Assembly (NCBI RefSeq): GCF_014648195.1
Contig: NZ_BMQQ01000041.1
Coordinates: 1-46,045, forward strand
Direction of reading: 5' to 3'
DNA from: Streptomyces purpureus
GTDB taxonomy: Bacteria > Actinomycetota > Actinomycetes > Streptomycetales > Streptomycetaceae
DNA: 46,045 nt
This document shows positions 7,585 through 17,442 of this stretch, one piece after another. Position 1 is the stretch's first letter, and the number at the start of each line of letters is the position of its first letter. The translations under genes were made by a program, and so were the position numbers. The notes under the pieces were generated by a model. It saw only the letters and a program-made list of their open reading frames with translations. It was not told the origin of the DNA and did not search any database.

Positions 7585-7933
7585 TCGGCCGTTGTTCGCA
7601 ACCGCCGCAGCGCGCCTGATCAAAGCACGGGAACGGGTGACGCTGCCAATTGAGTTGACGCGCTCTCAGAGGCGGATGTGTACCTCGAATGACGTGCGTC
7701 AAGCTAGTTTCACCGAATGGCGACATCTTCTCCTCAGAACCGAGTAACACTTATCGCGACCTCGTCATGCGAGGGGTATGAATGGGGCAGAGTTCGACAT
7801 AGCGGCGTGGTTGGTGAGGCGGATCAGGTGACCGGTGGCTACGGGAAACTCTCGACAGACACACAATGTGGAGGTTCTCGTCGGGTCTCATCCAGGATCG
7901 GCGATGCCGTGGTCAGGGACGGTGTGAACGTGA
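7585..7933. other. Intergenic region upstream of the NHLM operon
   Basis: No gene with a ribosome site and coding character was found here; the composition is less G/C-rich than in the genes. It must hold the promoter of the peptide gene (minus strand). A TTGACG lies on the minus strand near 7700, but no convincing -10 partner at standard spacing was found. Confidence 0.55.
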
Positions 7934-8659
7934 TCAGCGACCGACGGCCCAGGCGAGTGCGTAACCGGTGCTGTTGAGCGCGAAGTGCAGCGCGACGGGC
8001 GGGATCAGACTTCCGGACCTGCGGCGCAGCTCGCACAGGAGCACTCCGGCGAGAGCGGTGGCGACGACCGCCGCCGCCACGGACAGTGCGACCGCGGTCC
8101 GACCGGACCCGAAGAGCGACTCGGCCGCGGCGTTCGACCGGGTGAGGCCGCGTGAGGGCGGTACGTGCCAGAGTCCGAAGAGCAGCGAGGAGACCGCGGT
8201 CGCCCAGGTGGTCCCCCACCGGCGTGCGACGAGCGCCCACAACACCCCGCGGAAGGCGACCTCCTCCAGCAGCACCGTGCCGAACGGCACACGCACCAGT
8301 ACGCGATACACGAGCTCCCCACCGGACAGTCCGGCCGCCCGCTCGTCGGTGAACGCCTCCCGGGTGAAGGGCAGCGCGAGCCCCACCAGACACACCACCA
8401 CCACAGTGCCGGCCAGCACGAGCCCCCAGCGCCCTCCTCGGCGTAGCGACTTCCGCCCGAGCCCGAGCTCATCCCAGGTGAGCCCGGCCAGCCGAGCGAT
8501 CAACAACAGGAGCCCGGCGGCGCCCACACAGACCGGCACGTACCACTCGGGCACGAGCACGTTGTTGAGCGTGCTTGCGCCCGCGAGCACCACAAGGGTC
8601 AGGAACAGCATCGCCATCGCGGCCCAGGATGACCGATCCCGCGCCGGCGACGGCCGCAA
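7934..8659 (-). CDS. CPBP family intramembrane metalloprotease (Abi/Rce1-like)
   Basis: About 241 residues with six to eight hydrophobic segments. The three family motifs are present: E-E-x-x-x-R at 132-137 (LLEEVAFRG), F-x-x-x-H at 161-165 (FGLWH), and a late H-x-x-x-N (LHFALN, about 223-227). These form the glutamate/histidine active site inside the membrane. Family members process prenylated or peptide substrates and sometimes protect against bacteriocins. Placement beside a peptide-export operon invites the idea of a role in immunity, but the gene faces the same way behind a 420-base gap and need not be linked. The start is unclear: TTG at 8659 has no strong ribosome site, and the ATG 14 codons downstream (MAMLFL) is an alternative. 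Confidence 0.82.
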   Translation of the reverse strand: MRPSPARDRSSWAAMAMLFLTLVVLAGASTLNNVLVPEWYVPVCVGAAGLLLLIARLAGLTWDELGLGRKSLRRGGRWGLVLAGTVVVVCLVGLALPFTREAFTDERAAGLSGGELVYRVLVRVPFGTVLLEEVAFRGVLWALVARRWGTTWATAVSSLLFGLWHVPPSRGLTRSNAAAESLFGSGRTAVALSVAAAVVATALAGVLLCELRRRSGSLIPPVALHFALNSTGYALAWAVGR

Positions 8660-8704
8660 CGCGCCGCGCTGTCCGCGCCGGGCCCCGGGTCGCAGCAGCC
8701 TTCG

Positions 8705-9172
8705 TCAGCCGCCCGCTTCGACGTACGACGCCAAGTTGGCCAGTGAGGAGGCGATCCCGGCCTCGTGGGCCGCTGGGTCGATGCCCGGTGGCACGTCCGT
8801 GGCGGTGACGGTGACCAGGGTTCCGTCCGGGGCGGGGGCAAGGTGCCAGGTCATGGTCATGGTGCCTGCGAAGGCCGGGTCGTCGGACTCGAACACCGCC
8901 CGTTGTACGACGCGCTCCGGGGGCGCCAGGTCGACGATCTCGATGTCGACGACGTCCGTCGCGTCCGACGTCTTGCCCGGGGCGCCGGTGGCGTCGAGGT
9001 AGCTGAGGATCATCCGGAATCCGCCGCCGGGGCGGGGATCCCACCGCTCGATCCGGCCGCGCATGCCGTCCGGCGGCAGCCAGGCCTCGAGGGCGACCCG
9101 GTCGAGAAGGGCGCCGTAGACAGTCGCTGGGGGTGCCGCGATCAGCCGGCTGGCGCGGTCGGTCCTGTCCAT
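8705..9172 (-). CDS. SRPBCC (AHSA1/START-like) domain protein
   Basis: This 155-residue single-domain protein has the family layout: N-terminal ASRLIAAPPATVYGALLD, a W-L-P-P-D loop, a beta-rich core with GGGFRMILSY and MTMTWHLAP, and a C-terminal helix (AGIASSLANLASYV). Such proteins bind small hydrophobic ligands, but no specific ligand can be inferred. It lies 45 bases upstream of the CPBP gene on the same strand and 18 bases downstream of the FtsX-like gene. No strong ribosome site is seen before the ATG at 9172, so it may be leaderless or start further in. Confidence 0.85.
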   Translation of the reverse strand: MDRTDRASRLIAAPPATVYGALLDRVALEAWLPPDGMRGRIERWDPRPGGGFRMILSYLDATGAPGKTSDATDVVDIEIVDLAPPERVVQRAVFESDDPAFAGTMTMTWHLAPAPDGTLVTVTATDVPPGIDPAAHEAGIASSLANLASYVEAGG

Positions 9173-9190
9173 GGCCGGATTCTAGGACGG

Positions 9191-11476
9191 TCAGGCGACC
9201 GCGCTGAGGGTGTCCGCCAGTCTGCGGCGGGCCGCGCGGGCGGCCGGGACGATGGTCAGGGCCAGGGCTCCGAGGACCGCGGCCACGGCGAGAGTCAGCA
9301 GCTGGAGCAGCGGCGGGGCGTGGGCGATGCCCGCGCCGATGCCGCTGGAGTGGCCCTCGCGGTCGATCAGCCAGTTGGCCACGGGGACTCCGAGCGCCGT
9401 GCCTGCGACCGCGGCGGCGAGGGATGTGCAGCCGATGGCGGTCACGGTGACCGCGGTGATCTGGCGGGGTGAGAGGCCGATGGCCTTCAGGGCCAGGAGA
9501 TCCCGTTCGCCGTCGCGGACGCAGCCTCCGATCGCGGTGGACAGTTCGGTGAGGCCGATGAGGGCGAGGACGGCGATCAGGCCGGCCACCACGCCGCGCA
9601 GGGCGGACAGGCGGTCCGCGGGGCTGGTGACCTCGTGGACGTCGAGCCGCCCGGCGGAGGCGTCGGCGAGTTCGGCGCGTACGGTCCCCGGGTCCGCGCC
9701 GGGGTGGAGCTGGAGCTGGTAGAGGGTGGGGCGCAGCGCCGGGTCGTTCTCGCGGAGGGTGTCCAGCGAGGTGGAGATGACCCGGCCGGCGTTCTCCGGT
9801 TCGATGCTGCGGCCGACGATGTGCAGCACCTGCGGGTGGCCGCCGACGGTGATCCGTACCCAGTCCCCCACGCGGACGCCGAGCAGGTCGAGCAGGCCCT
9901 GTCCGGCGACCGCCTCGTCGGGGCCGTGGGCCGGGCGGCCCTCGGCGACCGTGTAGGGGTAGGGCTTGTCGCGGGTGCCGAGGCCGCGCAGGGCGATGGT
10001 GCCGGTCTGGCCGGGGACGAGGGCGGCCACTTCCAGTCCGGGGTGGGCGGCCGCGATGTGAGCGTTGCCTTCGAGGAGGGTCTGGGCCTGGCGGTCGCCC
10101 AGGCGCTCGTCGGCGCGTGCGGTGAGGGCGGCGGCCAGGCCGACCTGTTCGGGCCGGCTGTCGAAGCGTTCGATGGTGGTCCAGGCGCCGAGAGCCACGG
10201 TGATCAGCAGCAGGGGCAGCGCGAGGCGGACGATGGTGGCGGGCGCCCGGCGGCCGCGGCCGAAGGCCCGGTGCCAGCCGAGGACCAGCGGCGCGGGCAC
10301 CCGCAGCCCGAGCGCCTTCCTGGCCGGGCCGGACAGTCCTCCCCCGCCCGCCGCCGCCGGGGCGAGCGGTACCGGTACGGGCTCCACCCGCCCGGCGCGC
10401 CAGGCGGCCAGGCAGGTGGTGGCCCCGATGAACAGCACGGCCGCCACGGGCACCCCGAGCAGCGCCGCGGTGTGGCCGGGCAGGCCCTGCCAGACGCCGA
10501 CGGCGTCGCCGAGCCTGCCGGGCAGACGGCTGCCGAGGAACTGGATGAGGACGGCGGCGAGGGCCGCGCCGAGCACCGCGAACGCCAGGTGCTGGACGAG
10601 GAAGACGCGGACCACCTGGCCGGGGGTGAAGCCGATGGCCTTCAGTACGGAGATGTCGCGCAGGTGTCCGCGGACCCGGGTGCTGATGGCGCCGAACACG
10701 GCGAGCGCGGCGGCGAGCAGCGCGCCGAGGCCGAAGACGCCGAGGATCTGGCCGAGGAGTTTGGTGTCGCCCTGGGCGTCGGCCCGGGCCTGCTCCCAGG
10801 TGGAGACGTCGGTGACGGCGCCGGCCCCGAGCGCGGTGACGGCGCGCTGCACGGCGTAGTCGGTGTCGCCCTGGTCGGCCAGGAGCAGTCCGACGACCTG
10901 CCCGGAGTGCTCGCCGGCGAGAGCCCGGGGCAGGGCCCAGACGGTGCCGGGGTGTTCGCCGGGCCGGTAGCGGGGCTCGGCGCTCTCGGCGACGCCGAGG
11001 ACGGTGAGGGTGCGCGGGCTGCCGCCGGGGAGGGTGAGGAGGTCGCCCGGTTCGGCCCACAGCGCGCGGGCGAGGGAGCTTTCGAGGACGACGCCGTCGG
11101 GGACTGCGGGGTCGAGCCAGCGGCCGGAGGTCAGGAGCGGGCGCCCGGTGGTGGGCGGCTGTTCGCCGGCGGCCCGCAGCTCGACGCCCGCGCGGGCGCC
11201 GCGGGACTCGAGGGTGGCCGATGCCGTGCGGTACGGGCCGGAGACGTCCGTGACGCCGTCGAGTCCGGCGAGCCGGCCGGCGTCGGCGGCGGCGCCGGTG
11301 TGGATCCAGACGTGCGCCCCGCGGGACTGGGCGAAGACCCGCTGCCAGGGGTTGGTGGCGTAGCCGAACAGCGCCGTCGCGAGGAGCAGGGAGGCGACGA
11401 TTCCGGCGGTGGCGCAGACGAGGAACAGCCCCTCGCCGCGGTGGGTGCGCAGGTCGGCGTGTGCCCAGCGCAGCAT
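9191..11476 (-). CDS. FtsX-like (MacB/LolE-type) ABC transporter permease, two FtsX domains
   Basis: The ATG at 11476 (MLRWAHADLRTHRGEG) gives 761 residues; a longer frame upstream only overlaps the ATPase gene. It has one membrane segment near residue 20, an extracytoplasmic MacB-like region, a first FtsX domain (VRGHLRDISVLKAIGFTPGQ) and a second extracytoplasmic region. A second FtsX domain ends the protein (DGERDLLALKAIGLSPRQ, then a run of membrane helices to ARRRLADTLSAVA). The pairing with a LolD/MacB-type ATPase 11 bases upstream marks a complete ABC system. In actinobacteria such systems act in envelope mechanics, peptide efflux or antibiotic resistance rather than uptake. Transcription is probably from the PadR gene, so the operon likely answers to a ligand or envelope signal sensed by PadR. 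Confidence 0.9.
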   Translation of the reverse strand: MLRWAHADLRTHRGEGLFLVCATAGIVASLLLATALFGYATNPWQRVFAQSRGAHVWIHTGAAADAGRLAGLDGVTDVSGPYRTASATLESRGARAGVELRAAGEQPPTTGRPLLTSGRWLDPAVPDGVVLESSLARALWAEPGDLLTLPGGSPRTLTVLGVAESAEPRYRPGEHPGTVWALPRALAGEHSGQVVGLLLADQGDTDYAVQRAVTALGAGAVTDVSTWEQARADAQGDTKLLGQILGVFGLGALLAAALAVFGAISTRVRGHLRDISVLKAIGFTPGQVVRVFLVQHLAFAVLGAALAAVLIQFLGSRLPGRLGDAVGVWQGLPGHTAALLGVPVAAVLFIGATTCLAAWRAGRVEPVPVPLAPAAAGGGGLSGPARKALGLRVPAPLVLGWHRAFGRGRRAPATIVRLALPLLLITVALGAWTTIERFDSRPEQVGLAAALTARADERLGDRQAQTLLEGNAHIAAAHPGLEVAALVPGQTGTIALRGLGTRDKPYPYTVAEGRPAHGPDEAVAGQGLLDLLGVRVGDWVRITVGGHPQVLHIVGRSIEPENAGRVISTSLDTLRENDPALRPTLYQLQLHPGADPGTVRAELADASAGRLDVHEVTSPADRLSALRGVVAGLIAVLALIGLTELSTAIGGCVRDGERDLLALKAIGLSPRQITAVTVTAIGCTSLAAAVAGTALGVPVANWLIDREGHSSGIGAGIAHAPPLLQLLTLAVAAVLGALALTIVPAARAARRRLADTLSAVA

Positions 11477-11487
11477 GGCCCGCACGG

Positions 11488-12288
11488 TCAGCCCTTCAGT
11501 TCGAGCACGCCGGACAGGCCGGTGCCGCGCCGTGGTGCTCGGTCCAGCTCGGCGTCGTCGGCTATCCGGCCGTCGAAGAAGCTGATCGCCCGGTCCGCGG
11601 CGCTGGCGAGCCGGGCGTCGTGGGTGACGAGCACGATCGTCTGGCCGCGCTGGTGGAAGCGGGAGAGCAGCCGCATGACCTCGCGGGTGCCCTTGCTGTC
11701 GAGGCTGCCGGCCGGTTCGTCGGCGAGGAGGAGGCGGGGCTGGTTGACCAGGGCGCGGGCGAGGGCGACGCGCTGCTGTTCGCCGCCGGAGAGCTCGCCG
11801 GGCATGCTGCGTGCCTTGTTCTCCAGGCCGAGCTCGGCGAGGAGTGTCTCGCGTTCGGCGCGGGCCTGCCGCGCCGAGGTGCCGGCGAGCAGGGCGGGGA
11901 GTTCGACGTTGTCGGCGACGGTCAGGTTGGAGACCAGGTTGAAGAACTGGAAGACGATGCCGATCCGGCGGCGCCGCTCGACCGCCCAGCGTGCCTCGCT
12001 GTAGGCGTCGGTGCACTCGCCGTCGAGCCAGAGGGAGCCGCTGTCGGGGCGCTGGAGGCCGCCGAGCAGATGGAGCAGTGTGGACTTCCCGGCGCCGGAG
12101 GGTCCGGTGACGGCGACGAACTCGCCGTGCCGTACGGACAGGTCCACTCCCCGGACGGCGTGGGCGGGGGCGCCCTCGCCGTGGTGGGTCTTGACGAGGC
12201 CCTCGGCCCGCAGCAGTGGGCTGCCGGTGTCCGGGCGTACGGAGTCGTCGGCGCCTGTGCGTATGGAGTCGTCGGCGGGGTCGCTCAT
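11488..12288 (-). CDS. ABC transporter ATP-binding protein (LolD/MacB type)
   Basis: This 266-residue protein has a full nucleotide-binding domain: Walker A GPSGAGKST, Q-loop IGIVFQFFNL, signature LSGGEQQRVALARAL, Walker B RLLLADEP, D-loop SLDS and the switch His in IVLVTHDARLA. The GEQQR signature and the ADEPAG motif are typical of ATPases that pair with FtsX-like permeases. The first 25 residues contain a short repeat (DDSIRTG, DDSVRPD). Its ATG overlaps the PadR stop codon (ATGA), and the permease follows immediately, so the three genes form one translationally coupled operon. Confidence 0.93.
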   Translation of the reverse strand: MSDPADDSIRTGADDSVRPDTGSPLLRAEGLVKTHHGEGAPAHAVRGVDLSVRHGEFVAVTGPSGAGKSTLLHLLGGLQRPDSGSLWLDGECTDAYSEARWAVERRRRIGIVFQFFNLVSNLTVADNVELPALLAGTSARQARAERETLLAELGLENKARSMPGELSGGEQQRVALARALVNQPRLLLADEPAGSLDSKGTREVMRLLSRFHQRGQTIVLVTHDARLASAADRAISFFDGRIADDAELDRAPRRGTGLSGVLELKG

Positions 12289-12800
12289 TCCAACTCCTCC
12301 AGTTCCTCCTGGCAGCGCTCCAGCCAGTCGAGGTCGGCCTGCAGATGCAGCATGGCGCCCTCGATGAGCAGCTGGGAGATGCGGTTGTCGCGGTCTTCGG
12401 CGGCTGCCAGCTTGGAAAGGTTGCGCATGGTGATGAGGTACTCGCGTCGCTGTTTGTTGATCAGAGCGATCTGGTCGGCGAGCCCGGTGCGCGGGGCGAG
12501 GGCGAGTTTCATGAAGAATTCGTCCCGGACTCTGGGTTCGTCGGCCGTCTCCTCGAACCAGGCACGCAGCGCCTCCTGCCCGGAATCGGTGAGGCGGTAG
12601 ATCTTTTTGTTGGGCCGGCTCTCCTGGGCGATCTCCTCGCCCTCGATGAGTCCCGACTTCTCCAGCCGGCCGAGGGTGACATAGATCTGGCCGACGTTGG
12701 TTGGAGGGTACGCGGCGCCCAGCAGTTGCTCAAGGTCCTGCTTGAGCTCGTAGCCGTGGGCGGGGCCTTTGGCGAGGAGGGCGAGGAGGGGCAGGCGCAC
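12285..12800 (-). CDS. PadR family transcriptional regulator
   Basis: This 171-residue protein has a PadR winged helix in residues 1-75 (LLALLAKGPAHGYELKQDLE, GQIYVTLGRLEKSGLI) and the C-terminal helical dimerisation domain. It starts at GTG 12800 behind GGAGGA. PadR proteins of this size usually repress their own operon and a linked exporter until a ligand binds. The overlap with the ABC ATPase gene supports that here. The divergent space to the solute-binding gene is about 120 bases, so it may also influence that gene. A TATAC-containing near-palindrome (ACGGG...CCCGT, about 12861-12878) in this gap is a possible but imperfect operator. Confidence 0.92.
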   Translation of the reverse strand: MRLPLLALLAKGPAHGYELKQDLEQLLGAAYPPTNVGQIYVTLGRLEKSGLIEGEEIAQESRPNKKIYRLTDSGQEALRAWFEETADEPRVRDEFFMKLALAPRTGLADQIALINKQRREYLITMRNLSKLAAAEDRDNRISQLLIEGAMLHLQADLDWLERCQEELEELE

Positions 12801-12923
12801 TCGTGCTGTCCTCCTCCGTAGGCTGTTGTGCGATGCGGGCTCTAGTATCGCCCATGCCTAACGGGTATACATGCCCGTGTCGCCGGACGCGGGTGTCCGG
12901 CGCCGGTGCACTGGGAGGAACCT

Positions 12924-14195
12924 ATGCGGTGGATACGTGCCGCGGGTAGGGGTCTCCTGGTCGCGATGGTCGTCATGGCCGGGTACGTGGCGTCCGGCAC
13001 CCCCACCGGCACGGAGCGCGACGGTGGGCGCGGCCCCATGACGCTTGCCACGGCGGGCGATCTCACCGGCTATCTCGGCCCGGTGCTGGAGGGCTGGAAC
13101 CGGGATCATCCGGCGGAGAAGGTGACGCTCGTCGAGCTGCCGGACTCCGCCGACGAGACCCGCTCCCAGATGATCACGGATCTGCGGTCGGGCGGGGGCC
13201 GGTTCGACGTCCTCAACATCGACGTGGCGTGGACCTCGGAGTTCGCCGCCGCGGGATGGATCGCGCCGCTGGAGCGGGACCGTTTCGCGCTGGAGAGCTT
13301 CCTGCCGCGCGTGACGGACACGGCGACGTACGACGGCAGGCTGTACGCGGTCCCGTACGTGACGAACGCCGGGATGCTCTTCTACCGCAAGGACGTGCTC
13401 GACCGCGAGGGCGAACGGCCCCCGCGGACCTGGGCCGAGCTGGAGCGGCAGGCGCGGACCATCGCGCCCAAGTACGGCCTGGGCGGATACGCGGGCCAGT
13501 TCCTGCCGTACGAGGGCCTGACGGTGAACGCCGCCGAGGCGGTGTATTCGGCGGGCGGCACGATCCTCGGCGACGACGGGGAGCGGGTCACCGTCGATTC
13601 GGCCGCGGCGCGCTCGGGGATCGGCTTCCTGGCGCGCGGCGTGCGGGACGGCTGGATCCCCCGGGAAGCGCTGACCTACAAGGAGGAGGAGTCCCGGCAG
13701 GCGTTCCAGGACGGCCGGCTGCTCTTCCTGCGCAACTGGCCGTACACCTGGGCGGGCGCCTCCGGCAAGGACTCCGAGGTCGCGGGGAAGTTCGGGGCGG
13801 TGCCTCTGCCGGGCCCCGACGGGCCGGGTACGAGCGTGCTGGGCGGCGCCAATCTGGCGGTGAGCTCCCATGCGCGGCATCCGGAGTCGGCGCGCGATCT
13901 GATCGCGTACCTCACCAGTGAGCCGGTGCAGCGCCGGGTGCTCACGGAGGGCGCCCTGCCGCCCGTACGGGCCGCGCTGTACGAGGACCCGGCGCTGGTG
14001 AGCCGCTTCCCGTACCTGCCGGCGCTGCGTACGAGCGTGCTGTCGGCCGCGCCACGCCCGAAGAGTCCGCATTACGAGCAGGTCAGTCTGGCCGTGCAGG
14101 CCGTGGTGCATGACGCGTTGGCGCAGCACCAGACGCCCGAGGCCGCCGTGCGCCGGCTGGCGGACGAGCTCGCGGCGATCACCCGCCGCCGCTGA
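12924..14195 (+). CDS. Extracellular solute-binding protein, family 1 (sugar ABC uptake), orphan
   Basis: The ATG at 12924 follows GGGAGGA and gives 423 residues. The N-terminus is a membrane-spanning signal (LLVAMVVMAGYVASG), but no lipobox cysteine is visible, so the protein may be anchored by the uncut signal or released. The mature part has the bilobal family pattern: DSADETRSQMITDLRSGGGR, FDVLNIDVAWTSEFAAAGWI, PYVTNAGMLFYRKDVL, and a C-terminal region with SAPRPKSPHYEQVSLAVQ. It resembles trehalose/maltose-type binding proteins. It stands apart from the complete binding protein-permease set downstream and is separated from the glucosidase by a 225-base regulatory gap. It may feed the same permeases with a second sugar; that is inference. 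Confidence 0.85.
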   Translation: MRWIRAAGRGLLVAMVVMAGYVASGTPTGTERDGGRGPMTLATAGDLTGYLGPVLEGWNRDHPAEKVTLVELPDSADETRSQMITDLRSGGGRFDVLNIDVAWTSEFAAAGWIAPLERDRFALESFLPRVTDTATYDGRLYAVPYVTNAGMLFYRKDVLDREGERPPRTWAELERQARTIAPKYGLGGYAGQFLPYEGLTVNAAEAVYSAGGTILGDDGERVTVDSAAARSGIGFLARGVRDGWIPREALTYKEEESRQAFQDGRLLFLRNWPYTWAGASGKDSEVAGKFGAVPLPGPDGPGTSVLGGANLAVSSHARHPESARDLIAYLTSEPVQRRVLTEGALPPVRAALYEDPALVSRFPYLPALRTSVLSAAPRPKSPHYEQVSLAVQAVVHDALAQHQTPEAAVRRLADELAAITRRR

Positions 14196-14234
14196 CTCCT
14201 GCCCGGCCATCTTCCCCCTTCTGGATAACCTCCT

Positions 14235-14253
14235 AGATACCTGTTAGGTATCT
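14235..14253. promoter_or_regulatory. Inverted repeat AGATACC-N5-GGTATCT, possible operator
   Basis: Two perfect seven-base arms around TGTTA lie between the orphan binding protein and the glucosidase gene. The low GC of the arms argues against a terminator and for a regulator site. It is about 70 bases upstream of the candidate -35 box of the glucosidase promoter. Confidence 0.4.
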
Positions 14254-14313
14254 CTTCGGTCGCTTCCCTGACCCTTAAACCGGGATATACACCCCCAACC
14301 TCCGCCGCTTTCT

Positions 14314-14351
14314 GCGCAATCGTTGACACCCTCTCGTCACCCCTACTTAAC
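14314..14351 (+). promoter_or_regulatory. Candidate promoter with a LacI-type half operator for the alpha-glucoside operon
   Basis: TTGACA (14323-14328) is a perfect -35 box. CTTAAC at a 17-base spacing or TACTTA at 15 could serve as -10. GCGCAATCGTTGAC (14314-14327) overlaps the -35 and matches the left half and centre of the GCGCAA-CG-TTGCGC operator bound by LacI-family sugar repressors of Streptomyces; the right half is degenerate. No LacI gene lies in the window. Confidence 0.5.
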
Positions 14352-14420
14352 ATGCATGCATAACCGCTACCCGCTCTGGGTGGCGTGCACCCCTTCACGA
14401 AGAAACAAGGTCAACGGGTG

Positions 14421-16094
<1,674 letters not shown>

Positions 16095-16112
16095 CCCGGA
16101 GGTACGGCAATC

Positions 16113-17432
16113 ATGATGCGACGACGGACAGCGACGCTCAGCTGCGCGGCACTCACCCTGGCGCTCGGCGCGACCGCCTGCGGCGGCCCGGTGGCCGCGG
16201 GCGGCGGGCAGAAGGAACTCGGCGGCCAGACCCTCACCGTCGCCGGTGTCTGGTCCGGTGCCGAGCAGAAGAACTTCCAGAAGGTGCTGGACGCCTTCAC
16301 GGAGAAGACCGGGGCCAAGACCCAGTTCGTCTCCACCGGTGACAACGTCTCCACAGTCGTCGGCAGCAAGATCGAGGGCGGCAACGCCCCCGACGTGGTG
16401 ATGGTCCCGCAGGTCGGCGTGTTGCAGCAGTTCGCGAAGAACAACTGGCTCAAGCCGCTCTCCGACACGACGCGCAAGTCCGTCGACGCCAACTACGCGA
16501 CAGTCTGGAAGTCCTACGGAACCGTCGACGGATCGCTGTACGGCCTGTACTTCAAGGCGGCCCACAAGTCGACCGTCTGGTACAGCCCCGCGGCCTTCGA
16601 GCAGGCGGGTGTCAAGCCGCCGAAGACGTACGAGGAGATGCTCACCACCGGGCAGGCCGTGTCCGACTCGGGCCTGCCGGCCTTCGCGGTCGCCGGTGAG
16701 GACGGGTGGACGCTCACCGACTGGTTCGAGAACATCTACCTCTCCCAGGCCGGCCCCACGATGTACGACCGCCTGGCCAGGCACGAGGTCAAGTGGACCG
16801 ACCCGACCGTGGTCAAGGCTCTGACCACCCTCGGCAAGCTGCTCTCCGACAAGAAGCTGATCGCGGGCGGCCAGAAGGGCGCGCTGGGCACCGACTTCCC
16901 CGGCTCGGTCGAGAAGGTCTTCGGCCCCGACCCGGAGGCCGGGATGGTGTACGAGGGCGACTTCGTCGCCGGCATCGCCAAGGACCAGTTCGGCAAGAAG
17001 ATCGGCGAGGAAGCCGCCTTCTTCCCCTTCCCCGCGGTCACCGGCGGCCAGGCCCCGGTGGTCAGCGGCGGTGACGCCGCGGTCGTCCTGAAGGACGGCA
17101 AGAACCAGAAGGCCGCGATGGCGTTCCTGGAGTACCTGTCGACCCCCGAGGCGGCCGCCGTGTGGGCGAAGGCGGGCGGATTCCTCTCCCCCAACAAGAA
17201 GCTGGACCTCGCCTCGTACGGCGACGACACGCTGCGCGAGACCGCCAAGTCGCTGATCAACGCCGGGGACTCGGTCCGCTTCGACATGTCCGACCAGGCT
17301 CCGGCGGCCTTCGGCGGCACCAAGGGCACCGGCGAGTGGAAACTGCTCCAGGACTTCCTGCGCGACCCGTCGAACCCGGCCGGCACCGCGGCACAGCTGG
17401 AGACCGCCGCGGCCAAGGCGTACAGGAACTGA
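16113..17432 (+). CDS. Alpha-glucoside ABC transporter substrate-binding lipoprotein
   Basis: This 439-residue protein has a short basic signal and a lipobox ending at C23 (LALGATACGG), so it should be lipid-anchored outside the membrane. The family-1 binding-protein pattern is clear: GDNVSTVVGSKIEGGNAPDV, YGLYFKAAHKSTVWYSPAAF, and MVYEGDFVAGIA. Aromatic residues (W, Y) in the expected sugar-stacking places support an oligosaccharide ligand. The ATG at 16113 lies ten bases after GGAGG. The two permeases follow with 10-base and overlapping spacing. No dedicated ATPase is present, so the system presumably shares a multi-sugar MsiK-type ATPase encoded elsewhere, as is usual in Streptomyces. Confidence 0.93.
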   Translation: MMRRRTATLSCAALTLALGATACGGPVAAGGGQKELGGQTLTVAGVWSGAEQKNFQKVLDAFTEKTGAKTQFVSTGDNVSTVVGSKIEGGNAPDVVMVPQVGVLQQFAKNNWLKPLSDTTRKSVDANYATVWKSYGTVDGSLYGLYFKAAHKSTVWYSPAAFEQAGVKPPKTYEEMLTTGQAVSDSGLPAFAVAGEDGWTLTDWFENIYLSQAGPTMYDRLARHEVKWTDPTVVKALTTLGKLLSDKKLIAGGQKGALGTDFPGSVEKVFGPDPEAGMVYEGDFVAGIAKDQFGKKIGEEAAFFPFPAVTGGQAPVVSGGDAAVVLKDGKNQKAAMAFLEYLSTPEAAAVWAKAGGFLSPNKKLDLASYGDDTLRETAKSLINAGDSVRFDMSDQAPAAFGGTKGTGEWKLLQDFLRDPSNPAGTAAQLETAAAKAYRN

Positions 17433-17442
17433 GGCGGACGTC

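Noticed and set aside
8469..11060. 863-codon minus-strand frame across the CPBP, SRPBCC and FtsX genes
   Set aside because: It is an Arg/Pro-rich shadow frame that crosses three real genes with proper family motifs in other frames.
12861..12878. Near-palindrome ACGGG-TATACATG-CCCGT as a PadR operator
   Set aside because: Arms are only five bases and the known PadR ATGT-N8-ACAT pattern is not met; mentioned under the PadR gene only.
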